DNA of 16,206 bases from a bacterium (GTDB lineage: Bacteria; Chloroflexota; Dormibacteria; UBA8260; Bog-877), in contig JAKAWF010000054.1 of assembly GCA_021817025.1 (NCBI GenBank), positions 1-16,206 on the forward strand, read 5' to 3'. Below are positions 7,185 through 14,165 of this stretch, in pieces; the first letter of the stretch is position 1; each line of letters begins with the position of its first letter. A program made the translations under genes and the position numbers. The notes under the pieces are model-generated. The model saw only the letters and a list, made by a program, of their open reading frames with translations, made no database searches and was not told where the DNA came from.

Positions 7185-8219
7185 ATGCGGGTAGGGGTCC
7201 TGACGGGAGGTGGGGACGCACCTGGGCTCAACGCCGCCATTCGAGCGGTAGCCCGCAAAGCCTTGGCCGACGGCGGCGAGGTGGTCGGCATCCGCAACGG
7301 TTGGGCCGGCCTGGTGCACGACCTGGACATGCGCGTCATCGACCCTCACGAGGTCTCCGGCATCCTGGCGGTGGGGGGGACAATCCTGGGGACCTCCCGC
7401 GTCAACCCACTCGCCAGCGAGGCGAGCATGCAGGCAGTGGTCACCAATTTCACGGCCGCTGGGCTGGACGCCCTGATCACCATGGGAGGTGATGACACCC
7501 TCTCCGTGGCCGCAGCCCTGGCCGACCGCGGGCTGCCGGTGGTCGGGGCCCCCAAGACGGTGGACAACGATCTCCAGGTGACGGAGTACTGCGTCGGATT
7601 CGACACTTCAGTCAGCATCGTGACCGAGGCCCTCGACCGTCTCCACACCACCGCTGCTGCGCATCACCGAGTGATGGTGGTGGAGGTGATGGGGCGGGAC
7701 ACAGGCTGGGTGGCCCTGATGGGGGGCCTCGCCGGTGGGGCCGACATGATCGTCATCCCCGAGTTCTCCATCGAGTTGGAGGAGATCGTCCGCCATCTGC
7801 AGACGCGACGCGCCCGCGGGCGCGATTTCAGCATCGTGGTGGTGGCGGAGGGTGCCACGGTCGGGGGTTTGCCCCGTCAGGACGAAGACGCGAGTGCTCG
7901 CGATGCCTTCGGGCACATCCTGCTCAGCCGGCGTGGGGTCGGGCCCCAGCTTGCTGAGCAGATCGAGGCGGCGACGGAATTCGAGTCGCGCGTAACGGTT
8001 CTCGGCTACACCCAGCGCGGGGGCGTTCCGACGGCCTACGATCGCATCTGGGCAACCAGAGTCGGTGCCGCAGCCTACGATCTGGTGCGCGAGGGGCGCT
8101 TCGGCAGGATTCCAGTCAAGCGCGGGGATGGGATATCGGTGGCCACCCTGGCGGAGGTGGCCGCCGGTCAGAGGCGCGTCACCGAGGACCTGTACGAGCT
8201 GGCCAGGGTCTTCTACTGA
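7185..8219 (+). CDS. pfp: 6-phosphofructokinase, group III, PPi-dependent signature
   Basis: The 344-residue protein is a full PfkA-family enzyme. It has the GGGDAPGLNA phosphate-binding loop (8-17), GGDDT (101-105), PKTVDND (123-129) with catalytic Asp127, MGRDTGW (169-175), IPEF (191-194) and GYTQRGG (274-280). Numbering coincides with E. coli PFK. In that family Gly104/Gly124 mark ATP users, while Asp104/Lys124 mark pyrophosphate users. This protein has Asp104 and Lys124, so it most likely catalyses the reversible PPi-dependent conversion of fructose 6-phosphate to fructose 1,6-bisphosphate in the cytosol. ATG 7185 has GGAGG at 7174-7178. It is transcribed alone, divergent from the cupredoxin gene. 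An ATP-using member is possible but less likely. Confidence 0.92.
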   Translation: MRVGVLTGGGDAPGLNAAIRAVARKALADGGEVVGIRNGWAGLVHDLDMRVIDPHEVSGILAVGGTILGTSRVNPLASEASMQAVVTNFTAAGLDALITMGGDDTLSVAAALADRGLPVVGAPKTVDNDLQVTEYCVGFDTSVSIVTEALDRLHTTAAAHHRVMVVEVMGRDTGWVALMGGLAGGADMIVIPEFSIELEEIVRHLQTRRARGRDFSIVVVAEGATVGGLPRQDEDASARDAFGHILLSRRGVGPQLAEQIEAATEFESRVTVLGYTQRGGVPTAYDRIWATRVGAAAYDLVREGRFGRIPVKRGDGISVATLAEVAAGQRRVTEDLYELARVFY

Positions 8220-8475
8220 TCCGTCCTCGAGCCTTCACCCGGAGACGCGGTCCGCGTGTCGACGAGGAGGCGGACACGCTCCGCCCGCCGCCGGGCCATG
8301 CCTCAGCGCGACCGGCCGGGCTGACGCGGCCGCAGGCGGCCGGGTCTGCGGTGAGACACTCGGGCCCCCCTGCTGCTGGTTCCCTGGCTACGATTCTCGC
8401 CAACATCAGCAGGCACTGAGAAAGGGTCCCGAGAGGCACCCGCTCGGCGGCCACCAGTCGCAAGGGAGGGTTCAC
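8220..8475. other. Intergenic region between the phosphofructokinase and a small membrane protein
   Basis: No gene is seen. A 7-bp inverted repeat (GCGTGTC 8254-8260 and GACACGC 8273-8279, 12-nt loop) may help end the phosphofructokinase transcript. TACGAT at 8389-8394 could be a -10 element for the next gene, but no matching -35 is visible. Confidence 0.3.
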
Positions 8476-8880
8476 ATGCCAAACGGCTCCGACTCCGCGG
8501 ACTCCAGCTTCGACGCGCTCGCAAACCTGGCGACTCCGGAGTCGCGCATGGACCACCTGCTGGGCTTCGTCCCGCGCATCCTCGCCAGCAAGCTCCACAT
8601 CTTCTTCCTGCTCGGCCTGGGCGTCTACCTGGTGGTGCTCCCGCTCCTCGGGGTGCTGGTGAGCGCCAAGGCGGAGCTGATCGGGGGCAACTACACCAAC
8701 GTCACCAGTGACGTCGGGGCCTGCATCGCCGCTGGAGGCACCCTCCACCTGATCCACCAGGCCCGCAAGCGTTCCCGGCTCGAGGAGGAACGGCTCCTCC
8801 TCACCCGACAGATGCACCGGTTGCTGTTCCGGGTTCACGCAACCGATGCCGCCAACCTGGATGCGGAGGCTGCGGAGTAG
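8476..8880 (+). CDS. Small single-pass membrane protein with a charged C-terminal helix
   Basis: The 134-residue protein starts at ATG 8476, with GGGAGGG at 8464-8470. Residues 1-38 are soluble and Ser/Asp-rich at the start. Residues 41-63 (HIFFLLGLGVYLVVLPLLGVLV) form a clear transmembrane helix. A loop with NYTNVTSDVG follows, then a short second hydrophobic patch (79-95) that may be a half-helix. Residues 96-118 are a basic/acidic amphipathic helix (RKRSRLEEERLLLTRQMHR), possibly a coiled coil. I do not recognise the family. The clean ribosome-binding site, codon pattern and hydrophobic profile support a real gene. A hairpin follows 26 bp after the stop. Confidence 0.75.
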   Translation: MPNGSDSADSSFDALANLATPESRMDHLLGFVPRILASKLHIFFLLGLGVYLVVLPLLGVLVSAKAELIGGNYTNVTSDVGACIAAGGTLHLIHQARKRSRLEEERLLLTRQMHRLLFRVHATDAANLDAEAAE

Positions 8881-8905
8881 CAGGGAGGGTCCCGTTTGAG
8901 GACCA

Positions 8906-8923
8906 GGCCGGGAGCTCCCGGCC
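8906..8923. terminator. Palindromic hairpin after the small membrane protein
   Basis: GGCCGGGAG followed by CTCCCGGCC is a perfect 18-bp palindrome. Folded as RNA it gives a 7-bp G/C stem with an AGCT loop, 26 nt beyond the stop at 8880. It lacks a T-tract. It is a plausible terminator by position and stability. Confidence 0.45.
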
Positions 8924-9799
8924 GGAGCGGCCCGCGTCACCGACATGGCCCAAGCGGCCAGAAGAGACCGCGCCACGATCCCGGTTGGCGGCACCGGCAC
9001 ACCGGTGAGAGTCCGGGAGGTGGAGCGGTCGGGGCGCTTGACCAGGGCGGGCAGAGGGCGGTGCCTCACCCAGCCCACATGAGCTGCGGTTGCCGGATGG
9101 TGGCTCAGTGAGGGTTGGGCGAGTGGAGGGGCGCACCGGGGGGCACCCCTGGCCGTATGGAGTCGTCGCCTCCAGGCAAGCTGGCGCTCAGCGACGCTCC
9201 GTGCCCATTCCGGCTGGGGCCATGGATCCAAACACAGCTCGTACCCAGCCCAGTGCCCTCGGACACCGAGGGGATGCTGCTCCTTCGCGACCCGGCCACC
9301 CGCCCCTCCGTCGCCGATCCCGCCCGCCTGCGGAATCGGGAACAGCCGCCGATGCGGTGACCGATGATCGCCACCGACTGCTCCGCGCTCACTGGGCTCC
9401 GCCGGTCCGCCGACCCTGGCGGGCGACCTGCTGGAGCGGTTCCCTGCCGCTCATCATCCGACCGATCCCGCTCCCGAGTTCAAGCCGGCAGCTGGCGCCG
9501 TGACGCGGGAGATCCTCGCCCTCGGCCAGCGCCGGACCGTGGTGGGTCTGGGCCCTGAGGCTTCGAGGTGGGGACGCCGGCAACCGGTCAGGGCCTGGCG
9601 GCCCTCCCGGCGGGGGAGCCCAAGACCTTGCGAGCCGCGATTGGCAGGCTGGTCGCTCAGTAGTCTCTGGCGCCGGCGCATCCACTCCGATCGGTCCCCA
9701 GCGTCCGGGCTCCCGTCCGGATCACTCCGAGTGCCGTCCCGTCCCCCGCCCGACCAGGACGAGCCGCCGCATCGGGCCCACTTTGGTCCCGGTTTGCCC
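8924..9799. other. Roughly 875-bp interval without a supported gene, upstream of the cobalamin riboswitch
   Basis: Both strands give only low-quality high-GC frames, such as 9090-9503 and 9115-9360 on the plus strand. None has a domain or a good ribosome-binding site. A 15-nt segment at 9002-9016 (CCGGTGAGAGTCCGG) resembles part of a cobalamin riboswitch core, but the rest of that fold is absent here. I see no tRNA, repeat array or transposase. Confidence 0.4.
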
Positions 9800-9805
9800 T
9801 AATAT
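9800..9805 (+). promoter_or_regulatory. Possible -10 element for the cobalamin-uptake operon
   Basis: TAATAT lies in a small AT-rich patch 23 bp before the riboswitch P1 stem, the right distance for a transcript starting near 9812. No convincing -35 hexamer lies 16-19 bp upstream, so only the -10 is proposed. Confidence 0.3.
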
Positions 9806-9827
9806 TGCCGACACAACCGAATAGCCC

Positions 9828-9980
9828 CTCGGGCGAATGGGAATCCGGTGCGGGAGCAAGTCCCAAATCCGGAGCTGTCGCGCAACTGTGAGCGGGGAGT
9901 CCAAGCCAGAAGGCCACCGGGAACGTTCCTGGGAAGGCGGCACCTGGACATCGATCCGCAAGCCAGGAGACCGGCCCGAG
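9828..9980 (+). ncRNA. Cobalamin (adenosylcobalamin-type) riboswitch aptamer
   Basis: The sequence has the ordered core of this class. It contains AATGGGAATCCGGTG (9837-9850), a TCCGGAGCTGTCGCGCAACTG run beginning at 9868, GCCAGAAGGCCAC near 9905, GGGAA elements at 9919 and 9931, and the B12 box GCAAGCCAGGAGACCGGCC (9958-9976). P1 closes perfectly: CTCGGGC at 9828-9834 with GCCCGAG at 9974-9980. The aptamer binds a cobalamin and lowers expression of the downstream genes when the vitamin is plentiful. It sits 100 nt before the ATG of the DUF4430 lipoprotein gene, leaving room for the expression platform described separately. Which cobalamin form it prefers cannot be read with certainty from the sequence. 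Confidence 0.95.
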
Positions 9981-10017
9981 CGGGTATCGCGTACCCCCGC
10001 GCGCAACGGGAAGGATG

Positions 10018-10073
10018 GCCTCTGGCGGCAGGCCCAGTTCTGGCGTGGGGGCCAATTGATGCCGCCGGGAGGT
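10018..10073 (+). promoter_or_regulatory. Riboswitch expression platform: hairpin burying the Shine-Dalgarno
   Basis: GGCGGCA (10024-10030) pairs perfectly with TGCCGCC (10060-10066). The helix continues, with G-U pairs and a bulged A, by pairing GCCTCT (10018-10023) against the GGGAGG Shine-Dalgarno (10067-10072) and T10073. The ATG is at 10081. The hairpin would block ribosome access, which points to translational control by the riboswitch. A second small hairpin, GGGTA/TACCC (9982-9996), lies between it and the aptamer and could be the switching element. Confidence 0.6.
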
Positions 10074-10080
10074 GGAGACG

Positions 10081-10560
10081 ATGAGATCGTCTCAATGGGC
10101 CAGCGCGATTCTGGCCCCGGTGTTCCTGGCGGCGCTGGTGGCCGGGTGCGGCAGTGCCGCCACCGCGAGTGGAGGTGGCGGCCAGCAGTGCGGCAGCGGC
10201 CACCGGGTGGAGGTGGTGGTCGAACTGGCCAGCAAGAAGGTGGTGGACAGCTGTGTCTCCTTCGCGGCGGCCGAGATTCCCGCGGAGACCGCGATGAAGC
10301 GCAGCGGAATCGAGTTTGCCACCAAGCACTTCAGCTTCGGTGATGCCATCTGCCAGATCGACCACGAGCCCAGCGCCTACACCCACTGCTTTGCTTCCGG
10401 TCAACCCTACTGGGCGCTCTTCACATGGAGTGGCGAGGGACCGTGGAAGGTGGCTCAGACGGGGGTCTCGGGCATCCAGCTCCGACCCGGGGACGCGCTC
10501 GGCTGGCACTTTGGAACCGGCAGCCCGGCCGCTCCACCCAAGCCGCCTCAGGACAAGTAA
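10081..10560 (+). CDS. DUF4430 (transcobalamin-like) lipoprotein, probable corrinoid-binding
   Basis: The 159-residue precursor has a lipoprotein signal: hydrophobic ILAPVFLAAL, then lipobox LVAGC with lipidation at Cys23, and a Gly/Ser linker. The mature domain has four Cys, likely two disulfides, and the DUF4430 end pattern: CQID, CFASGQPYWALFTWSG, VSGIQLRPGDALGWHFG. This fold is shared with the C-terminal domain of intrinsic factor and transcobalamin. It would lie outside the membrane and capture cobalamin for the ECF transporter encoded directly downstream. The riboswitch upstream strengthens the B12 assignment; binding itself is inferred. ATG 10081 has GGGAGG at 10067-10072; a GTG at 10072 in the same frame lies within the Shine-Dalgarno and is rejected. 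Confidence 0.85.
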   Translation: MRSSQWASAILAPVFLAALVAGCGSAATASGGGGQQCGSGHRVEVVVELASKKVVDSCVSFAAAEIPAETAMKRSGIEFATKHFSFGDAICQIDHEPSAYTHCFASGQPYWALFTWSGEGPWKVAQTGVSGIQLRPGDALGWHFGTGSPAAPPKPPQDK

Positions 10561-10569
10561 GCGGCGGCT

Positions 10570-11385
10570 GTGAACGCCCGGGCGCTCCTGCTCTGGACGG
10601 GCGCCATCCTCCTGCTGTCACTGGGGACGGAGGATCCCGTGTATCGGGTGGTCACCCTGCTGGCAGGCCTTGCGGTGGTGCTCACCCGGCGGCGTCCGGG
10701 CGTTCGAATCGGACCGGTTATGGCCTGGATCGGCCTGGCCTGTGTCGGCGGGATCGCACTCAACTTCCTGCTCAGCCACACCGGGCAGGACGTGGTCTGG
10801 CAGCTGCCGGGGTGGTTGCCGGCCATCGGCGGCACGCTCACCTTGGAAGCGGCGGTTTACGGCGTCGATGTGGCCCTGGGCCTGGGCGCCTGTCTCCTGG
10901 CGGGCAGCTCCCTGGCCCTGGTGGTCGACTCGCAGCAGCTGATCGACGCACTCCCCGGCTTCCTCCACCGCACCGGCGCCGCGCTGGGGTCCGCGATCAC
11001 CCTGGGACCGCGCCTGGGGCAGAGCTTCACCACTGTCCGGGAAGCTCAGGCGATGCGCGGCTGGCGTCCGCGGGGACCTCGCTCCTGGCGCGCGGTGGCC
11101 GTGCCGGCGGTGCTGACGGCGATCGAGGGCTCGGTCCTGCTGGCGGAGGCGATGGACGCGCGCGGCTTCGGCTCCGGCGTTCGCACCAAGGTCTGGGCCC
11201 CGGCCTGGACGCGACGGGATCTGGCCGACGCCACCTCCGCAGCACTCGCCATCGCCATCTTCGCCACCTCCCTGGTGCTGGGGAGGGTCGGGGGCTGGCA
11301 GCCGTACCCCAGCCTTCAGCTGCCCGCGGTGGATTGGCTGCCGCTGCTGGGCTGCCTGCTGCTGCTCCTGCCGGCGGTGTGGTAG
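10570..11385 (+). CDS. ecfT: ECF transporter transmembrane coupling protein EcfT
   Basis: The 271-residue membrane protein has about five or six hydrophobic helices and the two EcfT coupling motifs that dock into the ATPases. They are seen as REAQAMRGWRPRG (about residues 156-168) and AEAMDARGFGSG (about 194-205). The second is the canonical Ala-Arg-Gly; in the first Met replaces Ala before Arg-Gly. EcfT links the substrate-binding S component to the ATPase pair and drives its toppling. The GTG start at 10570 lies 9 nt after the lipoprotein stop with only a weak ribosome-binding site, suggesting coupled translation. The stop is directly followed by the ATG of the ATPase gene. Confidence 0.88.
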   Translation: MNARALLLWTGAILLLSLGTEDPVYRVVTLLAGLAVVLTRRRPGVRIGPVMAWIGLACVGGIALNFLLSHTGQDVVWQLPGWLPAIGGTLTLEAAVYGVDVALGLGACLLAGSSLALVVDSQQLIDALPGFLHRTGAALGSAITLGPRLGQSFTTVREAQAMRGWRPRGPRSWRAVAVPAVLTAIEGSVLLAEAMDARGFGSGVRTKVWAPAWTRRDLADATSAALAIAIFATSLVLGRVGGWQPYPSLQLPAVDWLPLLGCLLLLLPAVW

Positions 11386-12723
11386 ATGAGATCAAAGGCT
11401 CGCTTCGACGCGTTCAGCTACTGCTATCCCGGGACCGGGGCCCCCGCGCTCGATGAGATCGAGCTGGTGATTTCAGAGGGACTCACGATCCTCACCGGAC
11501 CCTCGGGGAGTGGCAAGACGACCTTGCTGCGCTGCCTGGACGGACTGGTCCCGCACTTCCACGGTGGCGAGGCGCGCGGTCGGGTCGAGATCCTGGGCAA
11601 GGACCTCAGAGAGCTGACTCCCAGGCGGTTGGCGCGAGACGTGGCCCTGGTCTTCCAGGAGCCGGAGGCGCAGATGGTGCTGCCGGTGGTCGACCAGGAG
11701 GTCGCCTTCGGGCCCGCCAATCTGGGCCTTCCGGCGGCGGTGGTGCGGGAACGGGTCCAGCGCGCATTGGCGGCCATGGGCATCCTCCACCTGGCGCGGC
11801 GCCGGGTGGCCACCCTCTCCGGGGGTGAACGCCAGCGGGTGGCTCTGGCCGGGGCGCTGGCGATGGATCCGCAACTCTTGGTCTTGGACGAACCCACGTC
11901 GCAACTCGACGACGACGGCGCCCTGGCGTTGCGTCAGCAGCTGGAGCGGCTGGTCGAGGAGGGGATGTCGGTGGTGGTCGCGGACCACCGGCCCCAACGC
12001 CTCCCAGATCGCGGGGTTCAGCGCGTGCTGCTCAGGGCCGGCCGGCCACAGGCGCTCGAGCCCGCCCCGACCTGGCCCATCCGCCAGAGGGGATCGGGAG
12101 CCTGGGGGGGGCTGGCCTGGGAGGCAAGCTCCCTCACCGTGGGGCACGGCTCGCCGGTGCTTGACGGCGTCTGCCTGCAGTGTCACCGGGGAGAGGTGCT
12201 GGCCGTGACCGGGCCCAACGGCGCCGGCAAGACCACCCTCCTCAGGACTCTGGCCGGTCTCCTGAAACCGATCTCGGGGGAACTCCACCGAGAACCGGGC
12301 AGGCGCGCCTATCTCCCGCAGGACCCGGGGGCCCTGCTCCACCAGTCGACGGTGCTGGCTGAGATAGAGCAGACCATCCGCTGGATGCGGCTCGACTGCT
12401 CCCCGCTGGAGGTGCTGTCCCAGTTCGGCCTCTGTGACCTGGCCGGCCGTGACCCGCGCGACCTGAGCACCGGCCAGCGGCAGCGGGCGGCGCTCGCCGC
12501 CATCCTGGTGGGCAGCCCGGACATGGTGTTCTTGGACGAGCCAACCAGGGCGGCGGACCAGAGCTCGCGGGAGGCGCTCTTCCTGGCGGTGGAGCAGCTT
12601 GCGAGTCGGGGAGCGGCGGTGCTGGTGGCCACCAGCGACCGCGAGTTCGCGGAGCAGGTGGGGGACGTGGTGGTGGTGGCGGAGCGGGGACGGCTGCGGC
12701 CGCGAGCTCCGGTACCGGCATGA
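11386..12723 (+). CDS. Fused double ABC ATPase of an ECF transporter (EcfA-EcfA')
   Basis: The 445-residue protein holds two ATPase domains. Domain 1 has Walker A GPSGSGKT (38-45), Q-loop Gln91, signature LSGGERQ (144-150), Walker B LLVLDEP (164-170) and H-loop His201. Domain 2 has Walker A GPNGAGKT (276-283), Q-loop Gln312, signature LSTGQRQ (360-366) and Walker B VFLDEP (381-386). Its expected H-loop (VTHD in relatives) reads ATSD, with Ser417 replacing the switch histidine. The pair powers cobalamin uptake through EcfT at the inner face of the membrane. The gene starts at the base after the EcfT stop and overlaps the S-component start by four bases (ATGA at 12720). Fused ECF ATPases are known in actinobacteria-like lineages. 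Confidence 0.92.
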   Translation: MRSKARFDAFSYCYPGTGAPALDEIELVISEGLTILTGPSGSGKTTLLRCLDGLVPHFHGGEARGRVEILGKDLRELTPRRLARDVALVFQEPEAQMVLPVVDQEVAFGPANLGLPAAVVRERVQRALAAMGILHLARRRVATLSGGERQRVALAGALAMDPQLLVLDEPTSQLDDDGALALRQQLERLVEEGMSVVVADHRPQRLPDRGVQRVLLRAGRPQALEPAPTWPIRQRGSGAWGGLAWEASSLTVGHGSPVLDGVCLQCHRGEVLAVTGPNGAGKTTLLRTLAGLLKPISGELHREPGRRAYLPQDPGALLHQSTVLAEIEQTIRWMRLDCSPLEVLSQFGLCDLAGRDPRDLSTGQRQRAALAAILVGSPDMVFLDEPTRAADQSSREALFLAVEQLASRGAAVLVATSDREFAEQVGDVVVVAERGRLRPRAPVPA

Positions 12724-13571
12724 TCCTGCTGCTCATGAGCCTCTTGGGAATGGGGCTCTTCCTCTGGCCCTTCGCGGGGCTCGGGCTGCCCTCCAGCACT
12801 CCCGCCTTGGCGATTGGCCTGGGCGCGGCACTGGCCCTGCTGGCCTTCGAGGTCGGCACCCGCCGTCTGGATTCGCGCTCGCTCTCGCTGCTGGCGGCAC
12901 TCAGTGCCGCCGACGCCGCCTTGCGGGCCGCGCTGGTGACCGGGATCGGGGGGTTCAGCCCCATCTTCCTCCTGGTCCTCTGCGCTGGCTACGCGCTCGG
13001 TCCCAGCTTCGGATTCCTGGTGGGCGCTGGCTCCTTGCTGACGTCGGCGCTGGCCACCGGCGGACTCGGCCCCTGGGTCCCCTACCAGCTCTTCGCCCTG
13101 GGCTGGGTCGGGCTGGTGGCGGGCTGGGCGGGGAGGATGCGGGCCGGCAGCCGTCCAACCCGCGTGGATGTGGTGCTCCTGGCGGTGGTCGGGGTCGCGA
13201 CCGGCTTTGGCTTTGGGGCGGTCATGGACGTCTGGAACTGGACCTTCTTCGCGGGCTCCCCCGGGCTGGGCTGGCACCCTGGTTTGGGCCCCCTGAACGC
13301 CCTGCAGAGATTCGCCCGCTACTATCTGGTGACCTCGCTCGGCTATGACTCCTTTCGGGCCGCCGGCAACGCCCTCATGGTCCTGCTGCTGGGGCTGCCC
13401 ATCCTGGCCGGACTGCACCGGATCGGGCGCCGCTTCCAGCTCCGGTGGCCGATCGGGGAGCGGGTGGGTTCGTCAGCGCAGCCGCCGGACCACGTAGCTG
13501 CCGGCGATCTTGTCGTGCCAGCCCTGGCGGTGGGCGTCCACGGCGGCCCAGCCGAAGCCCACGAAGCATGA
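12720..13571 (+). CDS. ECF transporter S component, CblT-like (predicted cobalamin-specific)
   Basis: The 283-residue protein is very hydrophobic, with about six or seven helices. It has the S-component core seen as GIGGFSPIFLLVLCAGYALG (about residues 75-94) and FLVGAGSLLTSALATGGLGP, then PYQLFALGWVGLVAG and a late ARYYLVTSLGYDSFRAAGNA segment. This pattern is what I associate with CblT-type S components assigned to cobalamin by genomic context. The riboswitch and DUF4430 partner agree with that. The start ATG overlaps the ATPase stop. The last 33 codons run antisense over the end of the RDD gene and look non-conserved (VGSSAQPPDHVAAGD onward). Substrate specificity is inferred, not shown. 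Confidence 0.82.
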   Translation: MILLLMSLLGMGLFLWPFAGLGLPSSTPALAIGLGAALALLAFEVGTRRLDSRSLSLLAALSAADAALRAALVTGIGGFSPIFLLVLCAGYALGPSFGFLVGAGSLLTSALATGGLGPWVPYQLFALGWVGLVAGWAGRMRAGSRPTRVDVVLLAVVGVATGFGFGAVMDVWNWTFFAGSPGLGWHPGLGPLNALQRFARYYLVTSLGYDSFRAAGNALMVLLLGLPILAGLHRIGRRFQLRWPIGERVGSSAQPPDHVAAGDLVVPALAVGVHGGPAEAHEA

Positions 13572-14159
13572 GGCCAGGTCCAGCAGGTAGCCGGCGGCCC
13601 GCAGCAGGCTGCGCCGGAACCCCAGGCGGCCCCCATCCTCCGCGCGCACGACCCTGATCCCCACCAGCCACATTCCCGGACTGCGGCCGGCCGCTCCCCA
13701 GAAGCCGACGAAGTAGAGGGCCGGGGTGAGCGAAACCAGCGCGCTCAGATGGGCGCCGGCCGCGAGGGGGCCCAGGCCGGCGGAGATACCGCTGATGATC
13801 AGGACATCCGCCCACAGTCCGCCGGCTTTGGCCCAGAATCCACCGTAGGCGAGGCCCGGGAAAGGACCGCGCGAGCGGCTGGCGAGCAGCGCCTCCCACG
13901 GGTTCGGCGGGGTGGCGAGCCTTCCCGGCAGATCGGCCACGACCGACTTCAAATCTCCGATCGTGCGTGCGTCGAGGGCGCGGTTGGTGCGCTCCCGGAG
14001 CTCATCCGTGGTCAGTCTACCGGCCACATGGTGCTCGGCCAGCTGGCTGGTCACCTGTTCTCGATCAGCGTCTGAGGCTCTGACCGAGTTGCCGCGCTGG
14101 AACAGCAAGGAGAAGCTGGGCTCGGGGGGCTCCAGGGGTGGTGGCGGGCGCCCGGGCAT
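13473..14159 (-). CDS. DUF1707-RDD family membrane protein
   Basis: The 228-residue protein has two modules. Residues about 26-78 are a DUF1707 domain (VRASDADREQVTSQLAEHH, then GRLTTDELRERTNRAL, ending LPGRLATPP), a soluble module frequent in actinobacterial membrane proteins. Residues about 95-228 are an RDD domain with four likely membrane segments and the late motifs SPGMWLVGIRVVR and GWHDKIAGSYVV. Roles of such proteins are uncertain; some RDD proteins act in ion exchange. ATG 14159 lies 6 nt after the stop of the upstream acetyltransferase gene, so the two form an operon. A TTG at 14108 is an alternative start. The 3' end overlaps the convergent S-component gene by 99 bp. Confidence 0.82.
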   Translation of the reverse strand: MPGRPPPPLEPPEPSFSLLFQRGNSVRASDADREQVTSQLAEHHVAGRLTTDELRERTNRALDARTIGDLKSVVADLPGRLATPPNPWEALLASRSRGPFPGLAYGGFWAKAGGLWADVLIISGISAGLGPLAAGAHLSALVSLTPALYFVGFWGAAGRSPGMWLVGIRVVRAEDGGRLGFRRSLLRAAGYLLDLASCFVGFGWAAVDAHRQGWHDKIAGSYVVRRLR

Positions 14160-14165
14160 GCTCGC

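Noticed and set aside
9002..9016. CCGGTGAGAGTCCGG, similar to a cobalamin riboswitch core segment
   Set aside because: The following ACTGT segment, the GCCAC region and the B12 box are all missing in the next 200 bases, so there is no second riboswitch here.
8179..9231. 350-codon minus-strand ORF
   Set aside because: It runs antisense through the small membrane protein gene, has random high-GC composition and shows no motif or ribosome-binding site.
9657..10055. Minus-strand ORF covering the riboswitch
   Set aside because: The plus strand carries a complete cobalamin aptamer; the antisense reading has no domain.
12309..13418. 369-codon minus-strand ORF
   Set aside because: It is antisense to the ECF ATPase and S-component genes, Gln/Gly/Glu-rich and without domains.
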